Notes: generated from the letters alone by a model not told the origin. A stretch of 64,000 nt of DNA from Fasciola hepatica (GCA_948099385.1 CANUEZ040000165.1:4476501-4540500); one strand, 5' to 3'; shown: positions 10,007-21,944, numbered from the stretch's first letter. Numbers and translations are program-made.

Positions 10007-11640
10007 TCATTCAGTATTTGTATGTTGGTGATTGTAAAAGTAGTTAGAAAGTGAATTTAGACGGGATGTACTGACTCTGCTGTCCTCAAGAATCTGGAGT
10101 AATTTCGACCTGTTGACACAGTTAAATGCATCATTATTGTCAAAAAGGCACACTCTGACCGCCTGGATTTGCGGTCTACCGGGAGATTGCATGTCGAATC
10201 AGCTGTTCAAATACTGTGAGGGAAACCGATGTACAGGTGATGGGACACAATTTCGATGATCCTTTTTAGACACCAGAATAACAGAAGCAACTCTCCACCT
10301 GTCAGGAATGTGCTTTTGAGTTTAACATCTGTTGAATATTTCCGACATTATTGTGGACAGTGTTCCTTTGCACTCCTTTAGAATTATTGCTGGTAGGTCG
10401 TCAGGACCGTTTGCCTTCTTTGTCGATGGTTGTGTTAGTTCTTCGCACACCTCTGAGGGAAGAATAAAATCTGAGACAGAATCTTTTTGGAAGTCAACAA
10501 CCGAATTCAGTAATATAGCTCGCTAAGCCGCCGCAGTAAATTATCGATTAAGTTTTTGCACATCTACCGAAGGTGGACGTTTACTAGATTTTAAACCAAT
10601 CAACTGCATAATGAGTTTCCAGGTATCACGGAAGTTCTTACTGGAGGTTATGGATCGTGTATATAGGGCGTTGACCCTGAGTAGTTCCGCTTTGACAGTC
10701 TTGAATAGCATATTGACCACAGTACGGTCTCTAGCTTTGAATGCTCGTTCCTTTTTCGGTGTAATTGCTTCAAATATCGAGAGGAGAATCTGTCAGAACG
10801 GATTTATGACGTTTCTGTTGGATGATAAAGGTTGTAGCAAAAATATTTAAGTAGCCTGTCAGATGTTCATAAGATAAAAACAGGTCGGACTAAAGAAATA
10901 TGCTCAGGTGGGAGCTGACTATCATATCTCTGAGTCCGGAAAGATTGTCCGGGTGACGGCCGCCTTACGATTTTTCGGTCGCGACTCTGAGTGAATTGCA
11001 CGTGGTTGACTTTACAATAATCTAGGGAGAAACTTTCGCTACGGCATAATCCGAGCTCCTATCGCGGGGGCTGAAAGCAATGTGAAACGAATTAAGAGTG
11101 TTTACAAGATACAGGTCTAAGTAAGCACCCAACTTAGTGGGAAAAGTAACAGTACTGTTCACAAGGAAACTCACATCGAACCTGTTGAAATCACCGCATA
11201 CTACAGACAAATAAGAGCCACGATTAGCGATATGAGTAGCATAGTATAATCAAAATGACTTCACAAACTAGAGGAAACAGTGTCAGAGAATTCATCCAGT
11301 TCAGCCATAGGAAGTTTCTTGGAATTGTGACCAATTTAATGGGTCGGTGGTGACTGAGGCGTTTAAGGTTACATCTAACAATAGAATCACCGATGTAAGC
11401 CGTGGTAAATGTGAACAGATTGTGAGAAATATTACACCAACGTTCATCTACGTACGTTATGACACCGACACCACGTTTCGATAAGGGACTGGATGATTAG
11501 CGAGAAATAGTTTGAAACCAACAAATCTGACCAACTGCAAACCGTTCTACATCCTTCTAGACAGTGTTGATCCGAGTTTTGAGTTGGTCACCAAAGCGAC
11601 AGTCTCATCCGAGGCAGGGTTCGCAATGGAGTGTTGTTGG
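10007..11640 (-). pseudogene. CR1/L2-like non-LTR retrotransposon relic
   Basis: On the minus strand, 11,640-11,240 gives a degenerate endonuclease segment (KRGVGVITYVDERWC). 11,210-11,022 gives VVCGDFNRFDVSF then FPTKLGAYLDLYLVNTL and RDRSSDYAV, the GDFN and terminal S-D-x blocks of CR1/L2 endonucleases. About 10,520-10,190 gives KKANGPDDLPAIILKECKG, PDRWRVASVILVSKK and DNNDAFNCVNRSKLLQ, which are RT blocks. Stops and frame changes are frequent and the RT palm and 3' end are missing. It differs from the RTE-like families and is older by appearance. Confidence 0.65.
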
Positions 11641-12059
11641 TTAGCCCGTCTCTGATCGCCTCATGATATGGCCCAGACACCACAATCGACGACAATGGAG
11701 GAAGATGAACAGTTCGTCAATCTCGAAACATCGTCTCCTAACTTCATCGTTGGATACTCTGGCGCAACAATTTGCTTTCAAAATACGCCGCAGGCAACAG
11801 TGATGAAACACCTCCACCTTTCTTGTATCTTCGGCTATCTGTGGTTAGGTTTCGCAGCCGTAGCTGAGTACGGGGCGTATAGCGAAACGGTAGAAACGCA
11901 AACTAATCCGAAGGCTAGCTTCACTGCGGTTCCACAACACCCGTCTTAGCTGGATAAATGATTTCCTGGCGTTCTCGATCCGCAGTATTACTTCATCCTT
12001 CGCCTGACCGTTCAGAAGCAATACTGGGCTCAGATACCTGAATTATGGAAGCATTTGAT

Positions 12060-12480
12060 CAATCGGCCATCAATAGACAGCTGCTGAGCTGATGGCCATC
12101 GGCAAGTTACCATACCTCTAATTTTTTGTTGTTTACCTCTAGTCCAATGGAATCAGAGAAGAACCGATTCAGCCGGGAGAATTCGTTGAAGTCTAGCAGG
12201 AGAGTCTGCTAGCAAAACAATGTCACCCACGAACTCCAGGTTCGAGATGTGCATCTCATGACTCAGCTGGATACCAGAGTAGTCACTCAGTACCTGTCTC
12301 ATTGTCCAGTCGATAGCGTAGTTAAACAGCACTGATGAAAGAGGACAGCTTTCTCGGACTTCAGTAGTGAGTGCGAACTCTGAGGATTCTTCCCCATTCA
12401 TACAAACTCGCATCCAGTGAACGAATTGTATTCTCTCAGAAGCAGGCATTCCTTCAAATTCTATTATCACTCAGAGACAT
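12060..12480 (-). pseudogene. RTE-like RT palm fragment (family III type)
   Basis: The 105-codon minus-strand frame reads FVHWMRVCMNG, TTEVRESCPLSSVLFNYAID (the conserved G-V-R-Q-G-C block has decayed) and SNLEFVGDIVLLADS, where F-V-G-D stands in for Y-A-D-D. It resembles the family III relic at 56,106-56,810 (GYPLSPVLFNFAVDW, NLELAHDVVVL). It is a short isolated piece with the catalytic box damaged. Confidence 0.65.
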
Positions 12481-12489
12481 TCCCGATTA

Positions 12490-14790
12490 AGTGAATCAAA
12501 ATTGATGTTAAATTCGATGAACCAGGCAATGGGTTGGTTGCTTGAACTTGTAGTGATGCTCCAGTGTTCGACGCAATGTGAAAGTTTGATGGACGCAACC
12601 TCTGTCACGGCGGAAATCCGGTTTGGGGTGATCAATGCTGATGGTTTCTTTCACGGCCATTGAGCTCGATGATGAAGGTCTTCTGCGAACACCAGATGAC
12701 TTTGTGTGGGAATCCTTTCTTGTCTAATGGATCCATTGTCCTACTCATCATTCCGTTCGCTCAAATCTTGACCTAAATTTTGGACAGGCGCTGACGGGCT
12801 GAATGGTCGCAGGATTGGCCCGTCTATCCACGATAAGTCAGTCGCTACGCCCGCATTTCCCATGTACAAACTCTCTCAAGTCCCTTTTTCACATCTGTCG
12901 TTTCACATTATGTTTTCACACATCTCGTAGTTACTGTCGTTCACACCACGGACAAGGTTCATTAAGTTGAAGCATGTTGTCAAGTTACTGGATTTGTTGC
13001 ACACCTACTCACCCACTGCTATGCTTAGCTGAAAATACATTCTCGTTTGCCCAGTATTATATATGTAAATATCGAAAGTGATACACCGAAAAGAAATTAC
13101 TTCGTGTTACGAACTTTCTCATGAGCCGGTGGGCACATTCTATGACAATCGCACTTTGACGATGTTCCTCCGAATGATCCGCTTCGGGCTATCGAGAGCC
13201 GTTTGGCGATCAAGGTTCCCAGAAATCATACGACCTTTACCCAAAACCAAATGCAGTTTGTTTGCAAGCCCAGCAGGAATGTGCGCCCGCGACTTTTGTG
13301 GTGATTAGTTAGAATTCGTCGTGAACCTGTTTCTCCAATTAGCAAGCAAATTGAGAATATTTCATACTACATTTGTCTTCTCCGTGAGACGAACTTTCTC
13401 CCAGACATTGGAATAAATATTTTTCACTTTGGATTTTAATGAGATCTCACAACTTAAAGTGTAGTTGTTCACATAACCATAATAATCGAAGAGGAGTAAC
13501 TGAAAGACTTGATCGATTTCGCAGCAGCTCACGTGGTCTTAAATCGCTCTGGCTCATGTCCATGAGCTCATGTGTCCACCTATCCAGTGGGATCGATATA
13601 GCAAACTGAATGCGCTCGAAGAGCATCACTCAAATCCAAGCGAAAACTAGATCAATACACGATAGCATCCTCGGATAAATAACTGGTCTAAGACCAATGC
13701 TAAGTGGAATCCGTTGCTTTATTATCTGTCCTGTTAAACATCGCAAAACAGATTGTCTTGAATCTATTTCATTCGCCGCAGTTACGCTTGTGGATTGCAA
13801 TCGTAGTGGTTCGTGCGTTTGATCACAATAACTCCAGAATACCTATCCCGTATGGAGTCCAAGAGATTTACATGATCACTGACTTGAGCCCATGAAATAT
13901 GACTCGGTCTCGGCTAGTTTCGATCTAGTGCTCACACTCTTTGATATAATTACTTTCAGTTAGCTTGACTATTTCTACTTCCTAATCTTCCGATATCTGA
14001 GAGGTAGCAATCCACAACACAGCACCCGGTAGACGGCAAATAGATGTTTCAACTGGAACTAAAAACTAACAGTCACTCAGCACTATTCAAACAGTAGTTC
14101 TTAAACACTCGAGCATGGTTTACAAGTACAATAAGCAGATCAATATAAAATCAGACGGGAACGCATTCGACGAAAGGTTTGTGAATTTTCATACTTCAAT
14201 CCAGTTGGCATACACACGTCAGTGAATGTTTTGGTCATATGATTGGGTATCAGTAGCATTTGACGAGAATACTTATGTGCAACACTGACCACGTCTTTAA
14301 CATTTTAAGCATGCTGTTGATGCAGGACCGCTAGAGATATTTTGTTCAATTTCGGTTTGTGATAAACTGACGCTGTGATCACATGCAACAAGACAGACTC
14401 CACTTCAGCAGCCCATATTCGACTTTGTTCGACACTCATATGCTCCTGTGCACAAGCAAGCGCATTGTGCATGTCTGAGTCATTCATATTCAACCTACGC
14501 CCATGCAATCTACACTTGAAACTGACTACCAAGATTGGAAGGTTCACCTGTGTACCTAAATATCGCATGACTTCGCTCACGTGCATATTCGTGCCAACCA
14601 ATTACATACTGCCTAACTGTTGTTTGCCTGTATAAATTTTCTGTTTACAACGCTGTCGTCTTCTGTAGAGCATCAGCTAGATACATTTCTATTTCCGAAC
14701 TGGTTGATTATGTTTTCCTTTTTGTTAGGAGCGGTCAAAACGCTAAGATAAAAGCTTATTCAGACTTTAACCAGCCCACGCGTGACCATT
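12490..14790. other. No recognisable gene
   Basis: The first few hundred bases may be more decayed non-LTR sequence adjoining the RT fragment, but I cannot support a frame. The rest shows only short frames and no domain. Confidence 0.45.
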
Positions 14791-14794
14791 TTAG

Positions 14795-15014
14795 TTGCGT
14801 ATAAGTTTGCTATGATGTTCTGATCGCCGAGTTTGGCGTTCAGATCGCAAACGCTGCATCACCAATCGAGGTGACATAGTTAGTGCATGTGCCACCTCGA
14901 CTGGTGATGAAATATTTGCGACCTAAACGCCAAACTCGGCGGTCAGAACATCGTGGAAACCAACAACCTGAGCTACAATTAACACAGATATTTATCACCA
15001 TTGCGTATAAGTTT
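14795..15014. repeat. Hairpin (foldback) element with 14-bp flanking repeat
   Basis: 14,812-14,875 and 14,890-14,954 are near-perfect inverted arms of about 62 bases, sharing GATGTTCTGA, CGCCGAGTTTGGCGTT and CATCACCA blocks, with a loop of about 15 bases around TAGTTAGTGCATG. A direct repeat TTGCGTATAAGTTT lies on each side, at 14,795-14,808 and 15,001-15,014, and looks like a target-site duplication of a 192-bp insertion. No coding potential. It could be a foldback MITE or a retroposed structured RNA. Confidence 0.65.
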
Positions 15015-16500
15015 ATACACTATCCGTACTGAACATGCGTTGCCCTAGTTGTCAAACGATTAACTATCACTTTCTCCTAATATAAAAGTGAACCAGTTCT
15101 TGTACACAACAGATAAACGCACGAGTAACATGAAATTTTACTACAACCATGTTATTCGCTACATTTTCGGCCTTGATTACAAAGACTGACCAACAAAGAG
15201 GTCTGCAGATAAGAGTGTAAGTAGTCGGAGATTGGATGCTACATAATATGATTCGTCGTGCAGTGTAATCTTTCCAATCACCATTGAGAACGATGAAAAC
15301 ACCGTACAGCTGTTTCATCCTTGTCAGGAATCATCGGCAGTACACATCCACCGGGCCCCCACGGGGACTCGACCGATGATGGAGTCTGTAGATAGGAGCA
15401 AACCTAATCAACTTCACACAGTTTCCACATCTGTCGTGTGGATTGCGCTTGCATCTACTTGAGATTTCTGGTTATTGAAGACAATTTGCCCGAAATGGCA
15501 CTCTGCATTTTCCGACAAAACTTCCATCAAAGTGAGCGTAGCAGTTAGCAGACATAAACAGACTCGTTACAAGTTATCAGAAAAACAAGAAGAATGCGTT
15601 TCAGTCGACTCATGTGTAAGAAACACAGTGTGGTATAAACAATTTCTTTCATGCCCCCCCCCCCCTCCAAAACAACTAATAACTTTCGCTGATTCAATGT
15701 CTGTCATACCTATCTGGTCGAATACATACTACTTATAAAACTAGTGTTTCTCGCAGTAGGAACACAATTCATCTATTACAGTTGCGAGAATCTCTTACGA
15801 ATTCAAACCAGTGCACCGGGATCAGTAAATTTAACAAGTATATAAGTAAAACAACATGCTTTCAGTTCTATACTGTTCCGAATGAAGATCTTTTGCGTTG
15901 TTTTCATCGTAACCTAGGCGGACTTCACCTTATTTGGGCAGGTCAACAAATCCTAACGAAGACGAGTGCATAACTCGCGAGAAAAATTTATTTTCAGGGG
16001 GACAAAAGAAGTCGGACAGTTATCGGTTTATCATCGTACGACTAGAGACAGTGAATCATATTCTGGTGAGCGCTAAGTTGTTCTCAAACCGCACAAATGT
16101 ACGACTGCCTTCATGCGGAAAACAGTATCTGATCATGTGTGCAGGCATGCATGTAAACGGCATTGGCGATTGTCTGTGGGCCAAAAAGGGCAAAGATGTA
16201 CATAGACGACAAATGAGATCTTAAACAAAGCCCGGTCTGCAGTTTACTGGTTCATAGGATGGCTAGCTAAGTTCAATATGGAATCAAGGGGTAGAACAAA
16301 GACGTGATAAAGCACCAGCGACCGACACTCCACGCAATGTCGACACCGCAAAGTTCACAAAAGGCAGACTTTCCCACAGAACATGTTGATGTTGAATGAA
16401 ATGACTAGCCAAACTGACATCTCTGTGTCTGAAATCATCTAACCAGTTATTTTAATTTTGCTTTACCCTTTGTTATCCCCTCGAGACTCTGCGTTCGCTC
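15015..16500. other. No recognisable gene; one poly-C tract
   Basis: Only short frames are seen. A run of about 13 C lies near 15,654-15,666. I recognise no domain or repeat partner. Confidence 0.45.
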
Positions 16501-16570
16501 CGATCGTTTTCTACCTTTCAACTCAAACGACTTCGTCGAGGAATGCTTTAAGCGCACCTCCATTTTTGTG

Positions 16571-16722
16571 TGATTTCTCGCGAACGCACACATATAAGAC
16601 CGCGAAATTCGATGTGTATTCGTTTCGTCCCATCACTATATTGAGATCATATGTGGATTTGAATTTTGACCTAGGGAAATCGATTTTATCTCGAAGGGGG
16701 TGAAATGCTTTTAGCGTACCCC
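16571..16722 (+). repeat. Left TIR of Tc1-like element
   Basis: It is the inverted partner of 18,094-18,263. It runs from about GATTTCTCGCGAACGC to the GTACCCC block. Identity is roughly three quarters by eye, so the element is old. Confidence 0.65.
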
Positions 16723-17155
16723 AAGATCAGTCGAAAAGGAGCACGCTATAGCTCATTTAACGTGATATTTCATTGAGGAAGGTTCATTCCGTGAATAATT
16801 TGAGAAAAGAGCTCACCCAGTCCATCAAATCAAATGGAAAATTTTGATCTTTCATTCAAAAAACCAAAAGAATGCCGAAAGAAACGCTGCTGTCTGAATT
16901 GAAACAGGGAAAAATACTCCCCTATAAAGACTCAGGAATTATTGTTAGCAAAATTACGAAAAGAATTCAGAGATCAATGAAGGATATTGGAAACTTTTTG
17001 AAGGATTCAAGCAGTTATACGGCTAAAAACAAACATAGGATACGAAGAAAAAACTCTGGAAAGGCCAACAGGCAACCAATACGAGCTGCAATTAATCAAA
17101 TAACAAGTACATCCAAGTTTCAGAGGTCCGTGCCATTGAATGTGTTCGCCGTGTA

Positions 17156-17383
17156 CAGTCTGTCCAAGAAATTAGGCATCACCTCAATTCGGTCGAAATT
17201 CTGACATACGATAGAATTCCAGTTTGTACTACTCTCTCTCTCTCTCTCTCTGCCGCGCGCGCGCGCGGGTATCTATAGTATACTTTTGGCTACTGAGAAT
17301 AATATCAGTTGTAAAAACTGGAATTTGAACGTATGTCAAAATATCGACCGAAATGAGGTCAACCCGAGTTTGTGGACAGACCG
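17156..17383. mobile_element. Tc1/mariner-type MITE nested in the transposase
   Basis: A 228-bp element is bounded by inverted repeats of about 70 bases, starting CAGTCTGTCC on the left and ending GGACAGACCG on the right. TA dinucleotides at 17,154-17,155 and 17,384-17,385 form the target duplication typical of Tc1/mariner insertions. The arms share TCGGTCGA, TGACATACG and AATTCCAGTTT blocks. The centre holds a CT/CG microsatellite and no coding frame. Its TIRs differ from those of the host transposon, so it was moved by another transposase. Confidence 0.75.
17232..17267. repeat. (CT)n(CG)n microsatellite
   Basis: About 20 bases of CT repeats run into about 15 bases of CG repeats. It lies in the middle of the MITE. 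The alternating CG run could adopt Z-DNA, which is inference. Confidence 0.9.
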
Positions 17384-18093
17384 TACAGCAAGTGACAAAA
17401 GCAGCAAAACATTTACGGTGTAAAAAGATGAGAGCAGTACCCTTGAATGACTGAATGTGGTGTCAGATCGAGTCGAATGGCTCAAAAATTACATCGAATG
17501 AAGAACTGAATGGAATAACGCAGTTTACTGATAAAAAGTTTCACTTAAACGACCCCGACGGATTAGTGTGCTACTGGCATGATATACGGAACAGCAAGCT
17601 TGAATTCAGCCATTGAGCCTTTGATGGGGGCTCTGTGATGGCCTCAGGTGCTATTTTTGCGGACAGCATATCATGTCTGGCAGCTCACCAAGGAAAGCAG
17701 ACAACTGAGTCGTACATCAGAAATTTAAATGACTTCTTACTCGCTGCAATGCTGGGAGATCGGAAGGGTTCAATGTTTTTCCGGCAAGACAAAACCGTCA
17801 AAAATACAGATCACGTCAGTAAGATGTGGCCATTGTAACGGAAAATCATAATCATCGATTGACCTAATCACAATCCCAATATGAACCCCATTAAAACATG
17901 TGTGGTTTTCCAGAGAGGCGAGTCCGCGCAAACGGAAGAGCCTTCAGCGCCGTTCACGAACTGTGGTCCGCACTAGCAGAACTTTGTAATTGAGACAATC
18001 AGAAATCTTACTGTATGTCTGGTCGATATTTTTCGTTGCGAGCAATGAAAGTCATTGCGTTTGATCACCAGCTGGTTATGTTTGTGATTGGGT

Positions 18094-18263
18094 CGGGGGG
18101 GTGCGCTGAAAGCATTTCACACCCTTCAGTCACAATATTCGAGATAAAATCGATTTGCCTAAATCAAAATTCAAATCCGCATACGATCTCAACAAAGCAG
18201 TGAGACAATACACTAGCGCATCAAATTTCACGGTGTTGTGTGCATGCGTTCGAGAGGAATCGC
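18094..18263 (-). repeat. Right TIR of Tc1-like element
   Basis: It is the inverted partner of 16,571-16,722. It starts near GTGCGCTGAAAGCATTTCAC and ends near GAGGAATCGC. Confidence 0.65.
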
Positions 18264-18354
18264 AACATCAGTTGTCGCAGCATGTGGAAAGACATAAAAC
18301 ACCTATGTGGTGTTAAATAAACAAGCGAAAAATAAAATGTTGGTGTTCGAAAAC

Positions 18355-19140
18355 TCAACAAGCGCGAAAATACCTGACATTTGGACACTGACCAAGACAA
18401 CGCTTGTGTTCAGGAGAGAACCGGAGAAATACCGCCCCATCGCCTGCACTTCTGCAATGTTCAGATTGTTTGAGGCTTTTGTTACCGTGGACGATCGCGG
18501 AGCCTGCTGAAGGAGATACACAGTAGTCTGCCTATCGGGTTTTACGCACTGTAGATTACCTAGTCCACTCGATGGCTTCGGCTTAGACAGGAAATACAAA
18601 CTATCAGAATGGTGTTTCTAGACTACAAAAACACCTCGGTCGATCAGTATCGCTCAGTATGCCCTCCATTGTTGACCCAGACGTCTACAGACTGATTTCA
18701 GACTACTACACTGATGAAAGACATTTCACTTGGTCCAACAGCCAAAAGTCCTCTTCTCTTCCCGTTGACCTTGAAGTCTTACAAGGTGTATTCTCCCCTT
18801 TTTTTTCTTTTCCTTGTATGTTAAACAGCTTCCGATTTTGTCGACATTAATTGACCGCAAATACGCCGACGATATAGTTTTAGGATGTGAATGAGCGACA
18901 CCCGAAGGAACCTCACAAATTCGGAAAAAACTGAGCGAAATTGTAAACTGGGCCTCATCCCGCTCCCTAGTACTGAATGCTTCCAAGTGCCAGGACGTAT
19001 TATTTTCCTTACTTTGTTGTGAACCACATAGAGTTCGCACTAACAAGTTTTCTCCTTTATCTGTGAATAATGAACACATCCCATCAAGTTTCCATGGGCT
19101 ATGCATGTTCAACCGACATTTTGTAGAGTTAGAAAGTTGT
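18355..19140 (+). pseudogene. CR1-like reverse transcriptase relic
   Basis: Frames on the plus strand give PDIWTLTKTTLVFR and YRPIACTSAMFRLFEAFV (18,375-18,480), VYRLISDYYTDERHFTWSN (18,685-18,740), then KYADDIVLG with the YADD box intact at about 18,860-18,875, and KLSEIVNWASSRSLVLNASK (18,930-18,990). These are the palm and post-palm blocks of CR1/Jockey-type RT. Several frame changes and a stop just after the YADD box make it a relic. No endonuclease or 3' tail is attached. Confidence 0.65.
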
Positions 19141-20310
19141 CATTTTTTCCTCTCCACTTAAATTACTTTCAGTCCTTCATCAGTTAGTTTTTCAATGTGA
19201 GCGCAAGCATTCGCCCCAAATGGTTGCACTGCCTCAATTTATATTCCCTGGGCTTTTGACGAAGGATTTTAACCTGATAATAGGCCCCATAAAACACACC
19301 TCTAAATGCAGTGGTATAACCATTACTGACAAACACCTCAATGCGTACGGTCAGTTTACTGCAAAAATATTTTCCAATGTCAACCTCCACTCAATGAACT
19401 TTGGAAAGCTCTCTGCATCATGTACGCGCTTAAATTGATATTTTCTCTTTATTGTGCACATCTCAATTCTGTTTTTCCGTTTCACGCTCATCTGCTTGTT
19501 GACCCAATGAAAGTCGTCACAGACCTACGAGACTGTTTGCCCGGATGAAAATTATCATAATCTGTCGGTAATTCCGATTGATTTTTATATCCCCAGATAT
19601 AGTGTAAAGGCTGAAAATTCTGCCCACTTGGGCGTATAAAGCTTCCACTGACATGAAACCAAATGTTGGGACTGCTCAAAATTTAATTCATTTTTCTGGA
19701 ATATCATTCAACTTCCTAGGGAATAAAGTTGACGTCATACGACACCAGCGATCAATGCGAGCGTTGTAAGTCGGCTTAACGGAACTGTGACTTACGGCAG
19801 CCGACTCTTGTCTAGCCTCTCTGAAATCATGACACTAGTTATCTTCATAGAGGCGTAAAACAAACAGAAGAACACACGTGTTCACAAAAACAAACAGATA
19901 CTTATAAAATGCCTCTTAGCCTAACATATGATCGCGTGCGTATTCCAACGCTGAGAAAAATATTGGTCAACTGCCGCCGCTCCCAATGTACATCCCTGCT
20001 TACCCCTGGAGAACATCTCGTGTTGCTAACACCGGTTGTGTTTGCATTTGACTTACTAACTCGGACCAAGTGGACTGCACTTGTATCTGACCCGTCTCTG
20101 CCTCAAGTTATTTGTTTATCGTCTCGCACTGCCACACATTTTCTACCCTCCTTATTTGTCAGTGTGGATAGATGTTATCCCTCTTTGATTCGTATATGTG
20201 CTCGGCCCGTTGTTGGTCTTATCTTCTCGAGTTCCTGCTAACCCGGTATTATTACCACATCCTGCCATGCTCTCCCGTTCACTGACCAACTAATGTCTGA
20301 AGAAACTGCA
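19141..20310. other. No recognisable gene
   Basis: The 110-codon frame at 19,909-20,241 on the plus strand has no domain that I recognise and no partner in the window. It may be part of an unlabelled repeat. Confidence 0.4.
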
Positions 20311-20316
20311 TTGACC

Positions 20317-20600
20317 GGTGGCGGTCCAGTGGTTCAAAGCATTTGCATACCACCTCAAAGATCAAAGGTTCGAAATCTCGCCATCTCCGGTTACTCACAC
20401 TGGTGGTAGACAGTGCTCCTACCTTACTGCGGTGATCGGGTTTGCGTGCTACGAGGGCACAGCGCCCCTTCAGGGCCACCTATATTGCACAGGCCAAGGA
20501 CGAGAAGCCAGACAAAAGCAACGCGGTTTGTTAGAAGGCGCGACGAGTTTTTCGCCTCGCAGTGATCGCTCTACAAAAAAGTCGCAGAACCCCATAGACG
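20317..20600 (+). repeat. SINE with tRNA-derived head
   Basis: 20,317-20,385 folds as a degenerate tRNA: acceptor arms GGTGGCG and CGCCATC pair, an A-box-like CCAGTGGTTCAAAGC follows, and a B box GGTTCGAAATC lies at 20,368-20,378. These are RNA polymerase III internal promoter elements. At 69 bases it is slightly short, and an unrelated body continues to about 20,600, so it is a SINE head rather than a working tRNA gene. The body end is approximate. Confidence 0.6.
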
Positions 20601-20634
20601 GCAGCGTGACGTGCACTAATGTGACCTACCACTA

Positions 20635-21150
20635 TCATCATCATCATCATCACCGTACAGCGGTAAACAGTAGGGCAAGCCCCACTAACCACTGCCTTCC
20701 TCACCATGCTGCATGCATCAGTAGAAAGAATGAATATAAAAGGTGGACAGGGAGTGCATCTACAGGGGCGGGAAAATGAAAGAATGCCCTAATAGCCAAC
20801 ACACAGAATACACAGTCTAATTGTTCAAACGCGCCTTGATCAATCTTTCTGACTCGATAGAAAGTGACAACACGATCGCCACTGTTCACGGTTCACTGCC
20901 ATATCCTCCAGTGTCTCTAGCCAACTGGTTGACAGGTATTTTGGACCCCAACCACGAAGATGTGAAGCACCTACTTTTCCTAAGTTCGCTGTACACTTTC
21001 TCATTCCCCGTTTCCACGTCATCTGTTGACCTCCACATGGCTTCTTCCACTTCCTAGGAGGAACGGCAAACGGGGCACGCTACGGTAGACGTGCGTTTGT
21101 CATACGTAACGCGTGCTGTAACCAACGAAGTCTACTAAGCTGAATACGCT
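20635..21150 (-). mobile_element. RTE-I 3' fragment C
   Basis: A 5'-truncated minus-strand RTE-I copy has its (ATG)n tail at the left end (TCA repeats, 20,635-20,652), the 3' UTR, and RT C-terminal coding (MTWKRGMRKC, HLRGWGPKYLSTSWLETL). Sequence homology stops near TGAATACGCT at 21,150. From about 20,665 to 21,110 it is almost identical to fragment D (27,434-27,890), with only about four differences seen. Confidence 0.85.
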
Positions 21151-21944
21151 AAATGAAGTCGTTGCCTCTTGCCTCTTACTCAGCTACCTTGAGTGGATTA
21201 AGATTCACCAGAACGCATTAGGTATCCTCGACTGGCAGACCGCCATCCAAAAAGTGTATGAACTGACCGTCCCGTCACCGGCTCGCAACACAAAACTCCC
21301 TGTTGTCCCACTTGCAGCACTTGCTTGTGTACGAGCTAGAGTTACTACCTCGAACAAAAACCGAGTGACGCTACTTCCTACCTAGTTCCCAAGACTGTTT
21401 ATGGACAGTTTCTCTACATACACCGTTTACGGGCAAGTGCCATTTAGGACATCCATGAAGCCGACTCATCCTCTCGCAGCACCTCGCCGCGTAAAAGCCA
21501 GTAAGACAGTTATCCACTGTAGTCCGGCTCGTTACCACACGCGGTCTATTTGGACCCTGTGGTTTTACACTTCGGTTATCCCTAAAACTACAGTGAGCCT
21601 TTGAGGCTATGGGACATACTCCTTCCACCGCACTGATACGGAAGCATGTACTGAAAAAACTTTCTTTATAGATTGACATACTGTTAGTAGTCTGAACGGA
21701 TTTCCCGAATGACCCGAGATTACACTATTTTTATTGCTATCCCAGAGAGCTAGACTAAGGACATGAGGGAGATGACACTGCTGACCGGTTTGGGCATTGG
21801 CTGGAAACTACCGCAGAAAAAATGTACAGGTCCGCATGACTCTTTCTACCCCAGAAAATTTACTACTCGTTTCGAGGGTCTTACTTAGACTAGACCTATG
21901 TGTAACCTTCGATAGCGTTTGTCGTTTTGTTGTAGTGAGCAGGC
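21151..21944. other. Unassigned, possible old repeat
   Basis: The stretch 21,240-21,330 faintly resembles 25,128-25,200 (ATGAACTGA then TCACCGGC), so it may hold a diverged R1-type tail. Otherwise nothing is recognised. Confidence 0.35.

Larger units (their letters stand above)
16872..17960 (+). pseudogene. Tc1-like (IS630 superfamily) transposase, interrupted
   Basis: 16,872-17,150 encodes an N-terminal helix-turn-helix segment: LLSELKQGKI, SKITKRIQRSMKDIGNFLKD, then a basic linker and a second helical unit. After the nested MITE, 17,450-17,960 encodes catalytic-domain blocks: FTDKKFHLNDPDG (the first Asp block), CYWHDI, GGSVMASGAI, MFFRQDKTVKN (the second Asp block), and a decayed PNHNPNMNPI near 17,860 where Tc1 proteins have a Pro-rich D34E/D37D-type segment. 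In-frame stops lie at 17,614 and 17,836, among others. It would have cut and pasted the element. It is inactive now. Confidence 0.75.
16571..18263 (+). mobile_element. Tc1-like DNA transposon with long TIRs, decayed
   Basis: Two inverted repeats of about 150-170 bases (16,571-16,722 and 18,094-18,263) bound a broken Tc1-type transposase read on the plus strand. The arms share GGATTTGAATTTTGA, AATCGATTTTATCTCGA and GTGAAATGCTTT blocks in inverted order. Long TIRs are known in some Tc1-like lineages. The outermost ends and the expected TA duplications cannot be placed exactly because the ends have diverged. A MITE has inserted into the transposase (17,156-17,383). Confidence 0.7.

Noticed and set aside
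15654..15666. Poly-C tract as a functional element
   Set aside because: A simple homopolymer with no associated feature.
16458..16703. An 81-codon frame as a small gene
   Set aside because: It lies over the left TIR of the Tc1-like element, whose inverted partner keeps no matching frame.
19909..20241. A 110-codon plus-strand frame as a gene or LTR
   Set aside because: No domain, no splice context, no second copy in the window; composition does not stand out.
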